DNA from: JALYRV01 sp040902895
GTDB taxonomy: Bacteria > Acidobacteriota > Vicinamibacteria > Vicinamibacterales > SCN-69-37
Direction: 5' to 3'
Length of the DNA stretch: 64,000 bases
NCBI GenBank assembly: GCA_040902895.1
Contig: JBBDWL010000090.1
Location: forward strand, 1 to 64,000
Part shown: piece after piece, positions 41,695-50,987 of the stretch
Layout: each line of letters begins with the position of its first letter
Numbering within the stretch: position 1 is the stretch's first letter
Notes under the pieces: model-generated
The model's input: only the letters and a program-made list of their open reading frames with translations
Database searches by the model: none
What the model was told of the DNA's origin: nothing
Position numbers and translations under genes: made by a program

Positions 41695-44595
41695 ATGATT
41701 CGCCCCGCCCGCAGTCTGTTCGCGCTCGTCCTGTTGCTGTCTCTCGTGGCCGCGCAGCCAGCGGCGCAGAGCGCCGCCCCGCAGGCCAGCCAACCCGCCG
41801 CGACCGTCGCGACCAACGGCGCAAAGAAATCGCTCGCGCTCGACGACTACGCGCGGTGGCGCAGCCTCGAGGGCAGCCGCATCTCGGGCGACGGCACCTG
41901 GGTCGCGTACGGCTACAGGCATCCGAGCTCGCTCGATCCGAAGCGTGAGCTGCACATCCTGCGGATTGATACGAACAAGGACGAGACGGTGCCGAACGCA
42001 CTGCAGCCGGCCTTCTCGGACGATTCGCGATGGGTCGCCTACTTCGTCGAGCTTCCCTACGCCGAGGCCAAGAAACTGCAGGACGCCGATAAGCCGGTCA
42101 CGCGCGACGTGCAGCTGCGCAGTCTGGACACGGGCGAGACGTCGACGTGGAAAGACATGCAGTCGTTTGCCTTCGCCCGCGGCTCCGGGCATGTGCTGAT
42201 GCGGCGCCGCCAGCAGGATGCGAAAGCCAAACACAAAGGCGTCGATGTCATCCTGCGCGATCTCCGCACCGGACGCGATCACTTCCTCGGCAGCGTGGGC
42301 GAGTTCGCGTTCAATCGCAAAGGCGAGCTGCTGGCCTACACCGTTGACGCCGCCGAAAAAGACGCCAACGGGCTGTTTGTCTTCGATCTTCGCAGCGCGC
42401 GCACGGCACCGCTGGATGACGAGGCGCGTGTGTACAGCCGGCTGGCCTGGAAGGAAGACGGCACGGCGCTCGCCGTGCTGAAGGGCGTGGAGGTCGAAAA
42501 GAAGCGCGAGAAAGAGAACGTGCTCATCGCCTTTCCGGATGCCTATGCGGCCGCGGCGAATCCCGCGGGCGCGAAGCCGGTGAGGCTCGACGCCTCGATC
42601 GCCGGCTTCCCGAAAGACATGGTGGTGAGCGAGCGCCGCGAGCTGGTGTGGAGCGCCGACGGCCGGCGCGTGTTCTTCGGCACGAAGGAGCAGGCCGACG
42701 CCCCCGCGAAGCCGGACAAGAAGCCAGGCACCGACGAAGTGGCCAACGTCGATGTGTGGAACACGAAGGACGAGCGCATCCAGAGCGTACAGATTCAGCG
42801 CGCGGAAGCCGATCGCAACTTCACGTGGCGCGCGGCGTTTGACGTCGCCGCCGGCACGTTCATGCCGCTGACCGATACGACGATGAAGGAGATCGAGCTC
42901 ACGCTCGATGGGCGGTGGGGCATCGGGCGCGACGCCCGTGCATATGTCTCGGACTACAAGCGGCCGACGGCCGACCTGTACCGCGTCAATACCGCGACGG
43001 GCGAGCGCACGCTGATGCTCAAGGGGCAGATCACCAACACGTCGACCGGCAGTCACGTGCTCGGCACCTCGCCCGACAGCCGCCACTTCCTCTACTGGCG
43101 CGACAATCAGTTTCACGTCTACGACCTCGACGCGGGCCGCGCCTCGCAGATTACGAAAGCGGGCGGAATCAGCTTCGTCGACATGGAGTTCGATCATCCT
43201 GGCCCGCGGCCGTCGTACGGACTGGCGTCATGGACGAAGGACGGCCGTGGACTCGTGCTGGAGCACCGCTACGACCTCTGGCTCGTGCCCATCGACCCTT
43301 CGACTCCCGCCTCCGGCGGTCGCTCAGGGGAGCCGGTGAACCTGACGGGCGGCGCGGGCGCGAAGGACGAGATCCGATTCCGGTACGCCAACACGGTCTC
43401 GACCGAGGGCATGGGCCCGATGGAGCGCGAGCAGGCGCTCGCCATCGATCCGGCGGCGCCGATGCTGCTGTCGGCGTATGGCCAGTGGACGAAGAAAGCC
43501 GGTTTCTACGAGCGGCGCGACGGACGGCTCCGGCCGCTGCTGTTCGAGGACGCGGCGTTCGGCGGCCTGGCGAAGGCCGCGCAGGCCGATCGATTCATCT
43601 TCACGCGCGAGACGTTTACCGAGTTCCCCGACCTGCGCGTGTCGACCGGCGCGCTGAGCGACGCAAAGAAGATCACCGACGCCAATCCGCAGACGAACGA
43701 GTATGCGTGGGGCCGGCGGATCCTCTTCGACTACACGAACAAGAAGGGCGTACGCCTGCAGGGGCTGCTGGCCATTCCCGACGACTACAAGGCGGGCGAG
43801 AAGCGGCCGATGATCGTCAACTTCTACGAGAAGGGGTCGCAGAGCCTGCACCGCCATCCGACGCCGTCGTTCCTCAGCGGCATGGGCTCGATTCCGATGC
43901 AGGCCGTCAGCCAGGGCTATCTGGCGATGATCCCCGACGTCCATTTCAATACCGGCGCGTCGCACAGCGACATGCTCGAGTGCGTCGAAGCCGCGACGAA
44001 AAAGGTCATCGAGATGGGCTATGCCGATCCGAAGCGGATCGGCGTGCACGGCCACAGCTATGGCGGACAGGGCGTGGCGTTCATCGGCACGCGCTCGACG
44101 ATGTTCGCGGCCGTCGGCATGGGCGCGGGCGTGACCGACCTCACGTCTGACTTCAATCACAACTGGGGCTGGTCGTATCAGGTGCCCGGCAGCGGCGCGA
44201 ATGGCTTCGACTACTACATCTACGGCCAGGGGCGCCACGGCACGACGCCCTGGGAGAATCCCGAGCTCTATCGGTTCGAGTCGGCGCGCACGCACGTGCC
44301 GAACGTCACCGCGCCATTCCTGATCATGCACGGCACCGCCGATGGCACCGTGTCGTTTCAGGAAGGCCTCGGCTTCTACAACGCGCTGCGGTACAACGGC
44401 AAGAACGCCGTTCTGCTGGCGTACCCCGGCGAGGGACACGGCCTGCGGGGGCTTGCGAACCGCCGCGATCTCACCGCGCGCTACTTCCAGTTCTTCGATC
44501 ACTACCTGCGAGGCAAGCCGGCCGCCCGATGGATGACCGAGGGTGTGCCCTATCTGGAGAAGGACGCGCGGCGGGATCCGGAGAAGGACAAATAA
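41695..44595 (+). CDS. Large S9 family serine peptidase
   Basis: 966 aa with a signal peptide (about 1-22). A long propeller region (about 60-690) precedes the alpha/beta-hydrolase domain. Triad: Ser 788 in GVHGHSYGGQG, Asp 883 in GTADGTVS, His 915 in GEGHGLRG. A HSYGG nucleophile elbow instead of GTSYGG sets it apart from the other two S9 enzymes in this window. The segment STPASGGRSG near residue 540 is encoded by a palindromic repeat-like stretch (43296-43330). GGAGGAA at 41684-41690 supports the ATG. Monocistronic, between the terminator upstream and a weak hairpin downstream. Confidence 0.87.
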   Translation: MIRPARSLFALVLLLSLVAAQPAAQSAAPQASQPAATVATNGAKKSLALDDYARWRSLEGSRISGDGTWVAYGYRHPSSLDPKRELHILRIDTNKDETVPNALQPAFSDDSRWVAYFVELPYAEAKKLQDADKPVTRDVQLRSLDTGETSTWKDMQSFAFARGSGHVLMRRRQQDAKAKHKGVDVILRDLRTGRDHFLGSVGEFAFNRKGELLAYTVDAAEKDANGLFVFDLRSARTAPLDDEARVYSRLAWKEDGTALAVLKGVEVEKKREKENVLIAFPDAYAAAANPAGAKPVRLDASIAGFPKDMVVSERRELVWSADGRRVFFGTKEQADAPAKPDKKPGTDEVANVDVWNTKDERIQSVQIQRAEADRNFTWRAAFDVAAGTFMPLTDTTMKEIELTLDGRWGIGRDARAYVSDYKRPTADLYRVNTATGERTLMLKGQITNTSTGSHVLGTSPDSRHFLYWRDNQFHVYDLDAGRASQITKAGGISFVDMEFDHPGPRPSYGLASWTKDGRGLVLEHRYDLWLVPIDPSTPASGGRSGEPVNLTGGAGAKDEIRFRYANTVSTEGMGPMEREQALAIDPAAPMLLSAYGQWTKKAGFYERRDGRLRPLLFEDAAFGGLAKAAQADRFIFTRETFTEFPDLRVSTGALSDAKKITDANPQTNEYAWGRRILFDYTNKKGVRLQGLLAIPDDYKAGEKRPMIVNFYEKGSQSLHRHPTPSFLSGMGSIPMQAVSQGYLAMIPDVHFNTGASHSDMLECVEAATKKVIEMGYADPKRIGVHGHSYGGQGVAFIGTRSTMFAAVGMGAGVTDLTSDFNHNWGWSYQVPGSGANGFDYYIYGQGRHGTTPWENPELYRFESARTHVPNVTAPFLIMHGTADGTVSFQEGLGFYNALRYNGKNAVLLAYPGEGHGLRGLANRRDLTARYFQFFDHYLRGKPAARWMTEGVPYLEKDARRDPEKDK
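43296..43330. repeat. Palindromic repeat-like insert in an S9 peptidase gene
   Basis: 35 nt with complementary ends (CCCTT/AGGGG) and a CCGCC/GGCGG centre. It encodes DPSTPASGGRSGE, a low-complexity loop in an otherwise regular propeller. Interpreted as a dispersed palindrome captured in frame. Confidence 0.4.
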
Positions 44596-44605
44596 CGTCA
44601 CCACC

Positions 44606-44622
44606 GACGAATTCGTCTTTTT
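44606..44622 (+). terminator. Weak hairpin plus T-run after the S9 gene
   Basis: GACGAATTCGTC (12-nt perfect palindrome) followed by five T, 11 nt past the S9 peptidase stop. The RNA stem would be only 4 bp with an AAUU loop, so termination is uncertain. A second small hairpin (CCCGG/CCGGG, 44653-44668) lies downstream. Confidence 0.3.
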
Positions 44623-44716
44623 GATTTCGGAACCGTAATCACGCCTGTTTTTCCCGGCAAAATCCGGGAGGGAGCAACGGATTTGGAGCTGGCGGCGGCC
44701 TTGCACATGCCTCGGC

Positions 44717-45202
44717 ATGGCCCGCCTGCAGCACGACGTGAAAGGTGTCTCGCCCGCCGTGGCGGCGACCGTCACGGCGTTTCAGCTCGACGCCTTCGCG
44801 CGGCGCTATTACGAGTGCTTCAATCAGCGGTCGTTCGACGAGGCCGAGATGTTCGTCGACCCGCGCGCCGTGTTCACCTATCCGCTTGCGAAAGAACACC
44901 TCATAGGCCGCGCCGGGTATCGCGAGCTCGCGCGGCGCTGGCTGGCGGGATTTCCCGACGCCCGCATCACCATCACCGCCGTCCACGTGCTCGACGACCG
45001 CACGGCCGCCACAGACTGGATTGGCGAAGGCACGCATCTGGGGTTGCTCGAATTGCCAGGCCTGCCGCCGATTCCTGCCACCGGCGTCCACACCACGTTG
45101 CCGATGCGCGAGACGATCACGATCACCGACGGCCGCATCACCGGTAGCCGCATGGATTTCGAGCCCGCGGAGCTGGCGCGGCGCCTCGGCCTCATGTTGT
45201 AG
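44717..45202 (+). CDS. SnoaL/NTF2-like fold protein
   Basis: 161 aa, cytoplasmic. The central region fits the SnoaL-like polyketide-cyclase subgroup of NTF2 folds: FARRYYECFNQRSFDEAEMFV (about 25-45), GRAGYRELARRWLAGFPD (about 65-82) and alternating strands to the end (GRITGSRMDF). The cavity-forming fold is clear, the substrate is not. The TAG stop codon belongs to a CTTNAG palindrome (45199-45222). Confidence 0.7.
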   Translation: MARLQHDVKGVSPAVAATVTAFQLDAFARRYYECFNQRSFDEAEMFVDPRAVFTYPLAKEHLIGRAGYRELARRWLAGFPDARITITAVHVLDDRTAATDWIGEGTHLGLLELPGLPPIPATGVHTTLPMRETITITDGRITGSRMDFEPAELARRLGLML

Positions 45203-45222
45203 GCCGGAACTTTAGTTCCGGC
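45199..45222. repeat. CTTNAG-apex palindrome supplying a stop codon
   Basis: GTAGGCCGGAAC, TTTA, GTTCCGGC. Same GTAGGCCGG lead as the copies at 9286 and 61148 but with a different, still self-complementary, stem (GGAAC/GTTCC instead of GGAGC/GCTCC). Its TAG at 45200-45202 ends the SnoaL-like gene. Confidence 0.78.
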
Positions 45223-45281
45223 AGCGGCAGTCCCGGCGGTTGCGACTTTCCCCCCGCCCTGTTGTACATTTTCTCCGCGAC

Positions 45282-46001
45282 ATGACTTCGCCATCCAGCC
45301 GCGCCGCCGTTCTCGGCCTGCTCGCGCTTTCGATCGCTCTGCTGCTGCCCGGCATCTTCATGCCCGTCCTCACCATTCGCGGCGTGCTCACGCCCGAGGG
45401 CGTCGCGAAGATGACGCCGGTCGTGCTCGAGAAGGGGCTCGACGATGACACGATGGCGGCGTTGAAGGCGCTGATGAATCCGGCGATGCTGCAGTTCATC
45501 GAGGCCACCGGCGGCGACATCCGCAAGCTGATCATCGAGCGGCTGGGGCCGCGGCTGACGGCGGCGCTGCAGCAGGGCGTGGGCGACGTGGAGGTCTATA
45601 CGCAAACGCGCAGCATCATGGGCGCGGTGCGCAACCTCTATGAGGTCGGCAGTCCGTTTCCCGCCACCCTCATCCTGCTCTTCAGCGTCGTCGTGCCGCT
45701 GACCAAAGCGGCGCTCGTGGCGTGGGCGGTGTTCGCGCGCGATGCCATGCGGCGCCAGCGCGTGCTCACCTTCGTCGAGTCGATCGCGAAGTGGTCGATG
45801 GCCGACGTCTTCGTGGTCGCCCTCTTCATCACGTATCTGGCGGCCGAAGCCACGCAGACGCCGCCGGGCGATCCCGGCGCCGCGCCGCTCGTCGCGTTCA
45901 ACGCCAGCTTCGGTCCCGGCTTCTACTGGTTCGCGGCGTACTGCCTGTTCTCGCTCGCCTCGCAGCAGTACACGGCCCGGTTGGCGCGCACGGCTCCTTA
46001 A
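45282..46001 (+). CDS. PqiA-like (paraquat-inducible protein A) membrane protein
   Basis: 239 aa. TM 1 at about 9-31, a long periplasmic/helical region (about 32-125, with LEKGLDDDTMAALKALM), then three TMs (about 127-150, 165-190, 210-230). The segment SPFPATLILLFSVVVPLTKA and FVESIAKWSMADVFVVAL match PqiA domains, in which such sequences recur. One PqiA domain only, no PqiB or MCE protein gene next to it, so a role in lipid transport is possible but not supported by context. Structured element copy 2 starts directly at its stop codon. Confidence 0.78.
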   Translation: MTSPSSRAAVLGLLALSIALLLPGIFMPVLTIRGVLTPEGVAKMTPVVLEKGLDDDTMAALKALMNPAMLQFIEATGGDIRKLIIERLGPRLTAALQQGVGDVEVYTQTRSIMGAVRNLYEVGSPFPATLILLFSVVVPLTKAALVAWAVFARDAMRRQRVLTFVESIAKWSMADVFVVALFITYLAAEATQTPPGDPGAAPLVAFNASFGPGFYWFAAYCLFSLASQQYTARLARTAP

Positions 46002-46103
46002 GCGATGCGGGTATGTCCGCAGCGCCGGCGAGGCGCGGGCCCGCCAAAAAGCGGTCGGGCCTGCGATCTTTTAACGCCGTCGCTGCAGACATACCCGCAT
46101 CGC
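46002..46103 (+). repeat. Structured element, copy 2: conserved 44-nt core in copy-specific arms
   Basis: Arms 46002-46030 and 46075-46103 pair at 27 of 29 positions around a 44-nt core (46031-46074). The element begins with the first base after the pqiA-like stop. Against copy 1 (18700 down to 18595), the core and flanking CGGCG/CGCCG are conserved with equal spacing, but the outer 23 bp of each arm differ completely. At core positions 11 and 28 copy 2 has C and G where copy 1 has G and C, preserving the pair in GGCSCG/CGSGCC. Located between convergent genes. Confidence 0.8.
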
Positions 46104-46132
46104 AACGGAGCCGCTTCTCCGCCGCGGCCGCT

Positions 46133-46918
46133 TCAGTAGGCGAATCCTGGCAGTGATGAGGGTGGATAGAGGCCGGCTTCCTCCCCGAGCGCGACCAGAC
46201 GCGAGACGGCGGCTTCGTCCAGATTCATCGAGTATTCGTTGACGTAGAGATCGATGTGCTGCTGAACGACGTCCGGATCCATCTCCTGCGCGTGCTCGCG
46301 TACGAATGGCGCAACGCGTTCAGGATTCGCGCGTGACTGCTGCAGGCTCGCGCGGATGTCCTCGTCGACGCCCCTGGCCGCGTCGGCGCCGAGCGCGCGC
46401 CGCATCGCAATCGCGCCGAGCGGCAGGGGACAGTTCATGCGCTGTTCCCATACCTCGCCGAGATCGGCCAGCTTGACGAGTCTTTTCGCGGCGTACGTGA
46501 AGCGCCCCTCGTGGATGAGCACGCCGCAGTCCACCTCGCCTGACAACACGGCCGCCTCGATGCGATCGAAGCGCATGGGAACGGTGTCGAAATCGCCGAG
46601 CAGCCGCAGCAGGAGCGCGGCGGTCGTACGGTCGCCGGGGATCGCCACGCGGCCGCCCGGCTCGCGCTGGCGCACGGCTACGAGAAGCGGACCGACACCA
46701 AAGCCGGCGGCGCCGCCGGCGCGCAGCAGCGCATACCGCTCGCGAATCCGGCCGTACGCGGCGACCGAGACTTTGACGACATCGAAGGCACCGCGCTCGG
46801 CTCCCTGGTTGAGCGCTTCAACGTCATCCAGCGTCAGCGCATAGCGATCGGGCATCGCGGCGAGGGCGGCGAAAATGAACGTGTCGTTCGGGCAGGGTGA
46901 AATCGCGAGGCTCAGCAT
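46133..46918 (-). CDS. mqnD: 1,4-dihydroxy-6-naphthoate synthase
   Basis: 261 aa. Converts cyclic dehypoxanthine futalosine into 1,4-dihydroxy-6-naphthoate in the futalosine route to menaquinone. Periplasmic-binding-protein-like fold without signal peptide. Family marks: the N-terminal LAISPCPNDTFIF (4-16), DVVKVSVAAY (about 46-55), GFGVGPLLVA (about 72-81), and the C-terminal YVNEYSMNLDEAA. Start overlaps mqnB by 7 nt, so both are expressed together. Confidence 0.92.
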   Translation of the reverse strand: MLSLAISPCPNDTFIFAALAAMPDRYALTLDDVEALNQGAERGAFDVVKVSVAAYGRIRERYALLRAGGAAGFGVGPLLVAVRQREPGGRVAIPGDRTTAALLLRLLGDFDTVPMRFDRIEAAVLSGEVDCGVLIHEGRFTYAAKRLVKLADLGEVWEQRMNCPLPLGAIAMRRALGADAARGVDEDIRASLQQSRANPERVAPFVREHAQEMDPDVVQQHIDLYVNEYSMNLDEAAVSRLVALGEEAGLYPPSSLPGFAY

Positions 46919-47544
46919 GCGCCCGCTTCGATCCAGTCGACGAGCGCCGTGCGTGCATTCGCCGCGGCTTCTTCGAGCCGCCAGCTCCCGCGGTCGCGCG
47001 CGCCCACCGCATTCGAAATGCCGCGCACCTCCCCGACCTTCACGCCCATCAGCCGGGCCACGTGCACGAGCGCCGCGCCCTCCATCGATTCGACGGCGCC
47101 GCCCGTGCGCTCGCGCAGGGCCGCGGCTTTCTCATGCGTTCCGGTGCAGGTGGCGCAGGTGACGAACGGGACGCGTCGCGACGCGGGAAAAAGATCGAGC
47201 GGGAGCGTGTTGAACAGGGGAGGGTTCGTATTGACGACCGGAAATCCGAGCGCCTGCATGTCGAGAAAGCCATCCGGCGAGTCGGCGCCGAGATCGCCGT
47301 AGGTTTCAGTCTCGGCGCACACGACGTCGCCCGGCTCGAGTCCGGTCTGCGGATATGCGCCGCCGACGCCGCAGATGATGATCGCCCGCGCGCCGTGTGC
47401 CGTAAGCAGACGCGTGAGCGCGAAGGCCGCGTTGACCGGCCCCACGCCGGTCTGCACCAGTGTGAGCGATCGCCCCGCCACCTCGCGCGGCAATCCCGCG
47501 CCTTCGAGCGCGGTCGAATAGCAGATGACGAGGTCGGTCACCAA
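46912..47544 (-). CDS. mqnB: Futalosine hydrolase
   Basis: 210 aa, nucleoside phosphorylase-like (MTA/SAH nucleosidase) fold. Releases hypoxanthine from futalosine. Visible: LVQTGVGPVNAAFALTRLL (about 29-47), IICGVGGAYPQTGLEPGDVV (about 56-75), GAVESMEGAALVHVARLMGV (about 148-167, with the Glu that contacts ribose) and RGISNAVGARD. Starts 85 nt from the hairpin after the cupin gene. With mqnD it marks the organism as a futalosine-pathway menaquinone producer; mqnA, mqnC and mqnE are not in this window. Confidence 0.92.
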   Translation of the reverse strand: MVTDLVICYSTALEGAGLPREVAGRSLTLVQTGVGPVNAAFALTRLLTAHGARAIIICGVGGAYPQTGLEPGDVVCAETETYGDLGADSPDGFLDMQALGFPVVNTNPPLFNTLPLDLFPASRRVPFVTCATCTGTHEKAAALRERTGGAVESMEGAALVHVARLMGVKVGEVRGISNAVGARDRGSWRLEEAAANARTALVDWIEAGAC

Positions 47545-47586
47545 GCTATCTTACTGACCACGTTGCGCAGGAAGTTGACGAAAGCA

Positions 47587-47618
47587 TGATCGCCGGCGTC
47601 GTGTGTCGCCGGCGATCA
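47587..47618 (-). terminator. Perfect 12-bp hairpin after the cupin gene
   Basis: TGATCGCCGGCG (47587-47598) and CGCCGGCGATCA (47607-47618) are perfectly complementary with an 8-nt loop, starting 10 nt beyond the cupin stop on the minus strand. No T-run follows, so it may stabilise the 3' end rather than terminate on its own. Confidence 0.5.
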
Positions 47619-47628
47619 CGGCCTCGGG

Positions 47629-48087
47629 TTATTTGACTGGGTTCACCAGCTTGATCTCGAACGGTCCGATGCCATGAAGCTGGATGACCGTTTCACCGGC
47701 AGCGCCGCCGGAGTGAGGCATGGTCGGCGGGATGAATAGAAAGTCACCCGGCGCGTACTTCGTGTACGGGCCGCCTTCCTTCGGTCCCATCGCGAGCAGA
47801 AACGTCCCCGAGAGCACGGTCAGGTTCTCCGCATTCGGATGGTAATGCGCGGGGAATCTGTAGCCATCGGGGAATTTCAGGCGCAGTGTATAGGGCTGAC
47901 CGGCCGCGGCGGGATCCCCCACCATGGCAGCGAGCATCATGCCGGGTGCAAACCCCGGGACAGCCGGATCGACCCACACCAGCTTGCTGCCGGCGACGAA
48001 CTGCATCTGAGTGCCTTGTGCCCTGAGCCCTGCCGATAAAACAACCCCGAGTGCGAGTGCGGCGATGAGAAACCGTTTCTGACGCAT
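47629..48087 (-). CDS. Exported cupin-domain protein
   Basis: 152 aa with a signal peptide (about 1-23). A single cupin barrel: motif 1 region GYRFPAHYHPNAENLTVLSG (about 76-95) with the H-x-H metal ligands and Glu, motif 2 PPTMPHSGGAAG (about 120-131) with the third His. Small exported cupins of this kind have unknown substrates. No operon partner: a hairpin follows and the M16 gene lies upstream with its own start. Confidence 0.8.
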   Translation of the reverse strand: MRQKRFLIAALALGVVLSAGLRAQGTQMQFVAGSKLVWVDPAVPGFAPGMMLAAMVGDPAAAGQPYTLRLKFPDGYRFPAHYHPNAENLTVLSGTFLLAMGPKEGGPYTKYAPGDFLFIPPTMPHSGGAAGETVIQLHGIGPFEIKLVNPVK

Positions 48088-48124
48088 CCAAGACCTCCTG
48101 GTTGAAAGGGGGAGCTTACACCAG

Positions 48125-50968
48125 CTATTTCTTCTCCGGAAACAACGACACTTTCACGACGTTTGCCGGATTCAGATACAGCTTCGCGGCCTCCTGAATC
48201 GTCGCGGCCGTCAGCTTCTTGTAATACTCGTTGAGCCCGAACAGCGTCGAGACATCGTCGTTGAACTGATACTTGAACATGAGCTGACCAACCAGATAGC
48301 TGTTGCTCTTCATGTTGGTCTCATAGTCGCGCAGCAGCTTCTCTCTCACGTCGTCGACTTGTTTCTCGGTCGGCCCGTCTTTCTTCAGCAGCTCGATCTG
48401 ATCGAACGCCGCCTTCACGAGGCCTTCGACGCGCTCGGGCGCCGAGCCGAAGCTGATGCTGACCGAATATTCCGGAACCGGAATCGGCGCATAGGACGCG
48501 CTCGCGTTCACGCCGTACGTGCCGCCGAGATCTTCCCTGAGCGATTCGTGAAGCCGTGTGCCGAGCACGTCGGCCATGGCGCGAATGGCGACTCGCTGTT
48601 CCTGGTCGTGCACGAACGGACCGGTGAAGACGATTGTCGTCTGACTTTGCGGCTCGATGCCTTTCTCGACCCGCCGTTCGACGAGACCCTTCGTATAGCG
48701 GATGCCGACGTCCTTCCACGACTCCTTGCGCCCTTTCGACGGCAGCGAGCCCAGATACCGCCCGACCAGAGGCTTCATCGTCGCAGCATCGAAGCTTCCG
48801 ACAAAGACGAAGGTGAAATCGCCGGCATCGCCAAAGCGGTCCTTGTAAAACGCCGCCGATTTCTCGAGGTTCATCCCCGCGATCGCCTCGGGCGAGAGCG
48901 AACGCCGCCGCAGGTGATCGCCGTACAGCGCGCCAATGAGCGCCTGGCTGTAGTGGAAGCGCGGGTTGCTCTTCTGATTCTCGATTGCGGACCGCATTTG
49001 TCCCTGGAGCGTCGCGAACGCCTGCGGATCGGGCCGCGGCGCGGTGAACCGCAGATAGATCAACTGGAACAGCGTCTCGAGATCCTTCTTCGACGATGAT
49101 CCCGAAAGCCCCTCTTCATACTCGCCTATAAAGGATGTTGCGGAGGCGGTCTTGCCCGTCAGGTTCTTCCGGAGCTCCGCCACGCTGAAGCGCCCGACGC
49201 CGCCCGCGTTCACGGCCGCCGTGGCGCTGCTGGCGGCGAAGTAATCGGCGTCGCCGGCCAGCGACGATCCGCCCGCGCTGGTCGCGCGAAACACGATTTC
49301 GTCTTCCCGGAACGAGGTCGGCTTCAGCACGACCTTCACACCGTTGGCCAGCTGCCATTCCGTAATGCCGTACGCGTCGTTCGTGGAGGTCTTCACGATG
49401 GCGCCGGGCGCCGGAATCGGATCCAGCAGCGGCGCTTCATCGACCTTGTCGACGTACGGCTCGATGTCCTTGCCGGCATCGGGCGCCATCAACATGGCTA
49501 CCCGCTTCTCATCGGGCACGGTGAAGCCCGGCTTCTCGGGTGCGCTGATGGTCACGACGCGGTTGCGATCGGGCATCCAGGTCTTCGCCAGCGCATTCAC
49601 TTCGGCCAGTGCGATCTCGGGCAGAAAGCGGCGATAGAGGGCCGCCTCGTATGCGATGCCGGGCACGACCTCACGCTGTGTGACGTGCCGCACGAGCTCG
49701 CCGGCGATGGAGGCCGCGGGCGTGTTCGCCTGCTCGGTCAGCGCGCGCTCGATTCCCGTCAGCATGTTTTGCTTTATCCGGTCGAGCTCGCCCTGCGTGA
49801 ACCCGAAGCGCACGACACGCTCGGTCTCGGTGAACAGCACGTCAATCGTCTGCTCGATGGCGTCGCCTTTGACGCCGGCGGCGAGCGATGTCATTTCCTC
49901 GGACTTCACCATCAGGCCGCGTCCGCTGCCGGCGCCCACGAAGGGCGCGTCCGGCTTCTGGGCGATCTCCGAGAAGCGGACGCTCAGCATCGATCCAAAC
50001 AGCTGCTCGGCGAGCCGTTGGCGGTACGAGCCGACGGTCGCCGGATCGCGCGCGTCGAACTTGGCGTAAATCGACACGCTTGCCGATGGCGCTTCGGGAT
50101 CGGTTGCGATCGCGTACAGCGTGCCGGGATGATCGGGAACCGGATAGTTCGGACGCGGCTTCGGCGCCACGGCCGCCGGAATCGATTCGAAGTGCGCGCG
50201 GATCATCTTCTCGACCGCCGCCGCGTCGAAATCGCCGACCGCAATCACCGTCATGAGATCGGGCCGGTACCAGTCTTTGTAGAACGCGTTCAGCCGATCG
50301 TGCTTGAACGTGTCGATGACCTCAGGCTTGCCGATCGGCAGGCGCTTCGCATAACGCGAGCCTTGGAGCATCACCGGAAACTGCTTGTCCTGCATGCGGG
50401 CAAACGCGCCGCGCCGCAGCCGCCACTCTTCCTTCACGACGCCGCGTTCCTTGTCGATCTCCGCCGGATCGAGCGTCTGGCCATGCGCCCAGTCCTCCAG
50501 GATCAGGAACGCGCGGTCCATGACCTCGGGCTTTTCCGTCGGCACCTGCAGCATGTACACGGTCTCGTCGAAGCTCGTGTACGCATTGATGCTCGGTCCG
50601 AATCGCATGCCGAGCGACTCGAGGAACGCCACGGTTTCCTGCTTCGGGAAGTGCTTCGTGCCGTTGAAGGCCATGTGCTCGAGCAGGTGGGCGAGGCCCT
50701 GCTGATCGTCCTCTTCGACAATCGAGCCGACGTCGACCACAAGCCGCAGCTCGGCGCGCTTCTCGGGCTTCTTCGTGGTGCGGATGAAATAGCGCAGGCC
50801 GTTCTTGAACGTGCCGGTCGTGATCGACGGATCGAGTGGAACCGTCGCGCTCAGGGCAGCCGTCTGTGGGGGCGCCGCCTGCGGCGGTGACTGGGCCTGG
50901 GCGACGGCCAGCGTCGCGATGAGCGCGGCTACGACGAGGAACAAGCGGAACTGCGGACGGCACATCAT
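48125..50968 (-). CDS. Full-length M16 zinc metallopeptidase (pitrilysin-like)
   Basis: 947 aa, signal peptide about 1-25, four M16 half-domains in one chain as in pitrilysin/PqqL-type proteases. Zinc motif H94-L-L-E97-H98 in GLAHLLEHMAFNGT is intact, with the downstream Glu region DKERGVVKEEWRLRRG (about 165-180). The C-terminal half carries TYGVNASASYAP, the substrate-binding R/Y region. Periplasmic peptidase; substrates unknown. Starts at the first of two tandem ATGs (50968); the upstream frame overlaps the zinc-ribbon gene. A third M16 system here besides the split pair at 9.7-12.5 kb. Confidence 0.9.
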   Translation of the reverse strand: MMCRPQFRLFLVVAALIATLAVAQAQSPPQAAPPQTAALSATVPLDPSITTGTFKNGLRYFIRTTKKPEKRAELRLVVDVGSIVEEDDQQGLAHLLEHMAFNGTKHFPKQETVAFLESLGMRFGPSINAYTSFDETVYMLQVPTEKPEVMDRAFLILEDWAHGQTLDPAEIDKERGVVKEEWRLRRGAFARMQDKQFPVMLQGSRYAKRLPIGKPEVIDTFKHDRLNAFYKDWYRPDLMTVIAVGDFDAAAVEKMIRAHFESIPAAVAPKPRPNYPVPDHPGTLYAIATDPEAPSASVSIYAKFDARDPATVGSYRQRLAEQLFGSMLSVRFSEIAQKPDAPFVGAGSGRGLMVKSEEMTSLAAGVKGDAIEQTIDVLFTETERVVRFGFTQGELDRIKQNMLTGIERALTEQANTPAASIAGELVRHVTQREVVPGIAYEAALYRRFLPEIALAEVNALAKTWMPDRNRVVTISAPEKPGFTVPDEKRVAMLMAPDAGKDIEPYVDKVDEAPLLDPIPAPGAIVKTSTNDAYGITEWQLANGVKVVLKPTSFREDEIVFRATSAGGSSLAGDADYFAASSATAAVNAGGVGRFSVAELRKNLTGKTASATSFIGEYEEGLSGSSSKKDLETLFQLIYLRFTAPRPDPQAFATLQGQMRSAIENQKSNPRFHYSQALIGALYGDHLRRRSLSPEAIAGMNLEKSAAFYKDRFGDAGDFTFVFVGSFDAATMKPLVGRYLGSLPSKGRKESWKDVGIRYTKGLVERRVEKGIEPQSQTTIVFTGPFVHDQEQRVAIRAMADVLGTRLHESLREDLGGTYGVNASASYAPIPVPEYSVSISFGSAPERVEGLVKAAFDQIELLKKDGPTEKQVDDVREKLLRDYETNMKSNSYLVGQLMFKYQFNDDVSTLFGLNEYYKKLTAATIQEAAKLYLNPANVVKVSLFPEKK

Positions 50969-50987
50969 CAGCGTCTCCTGCACTTCT

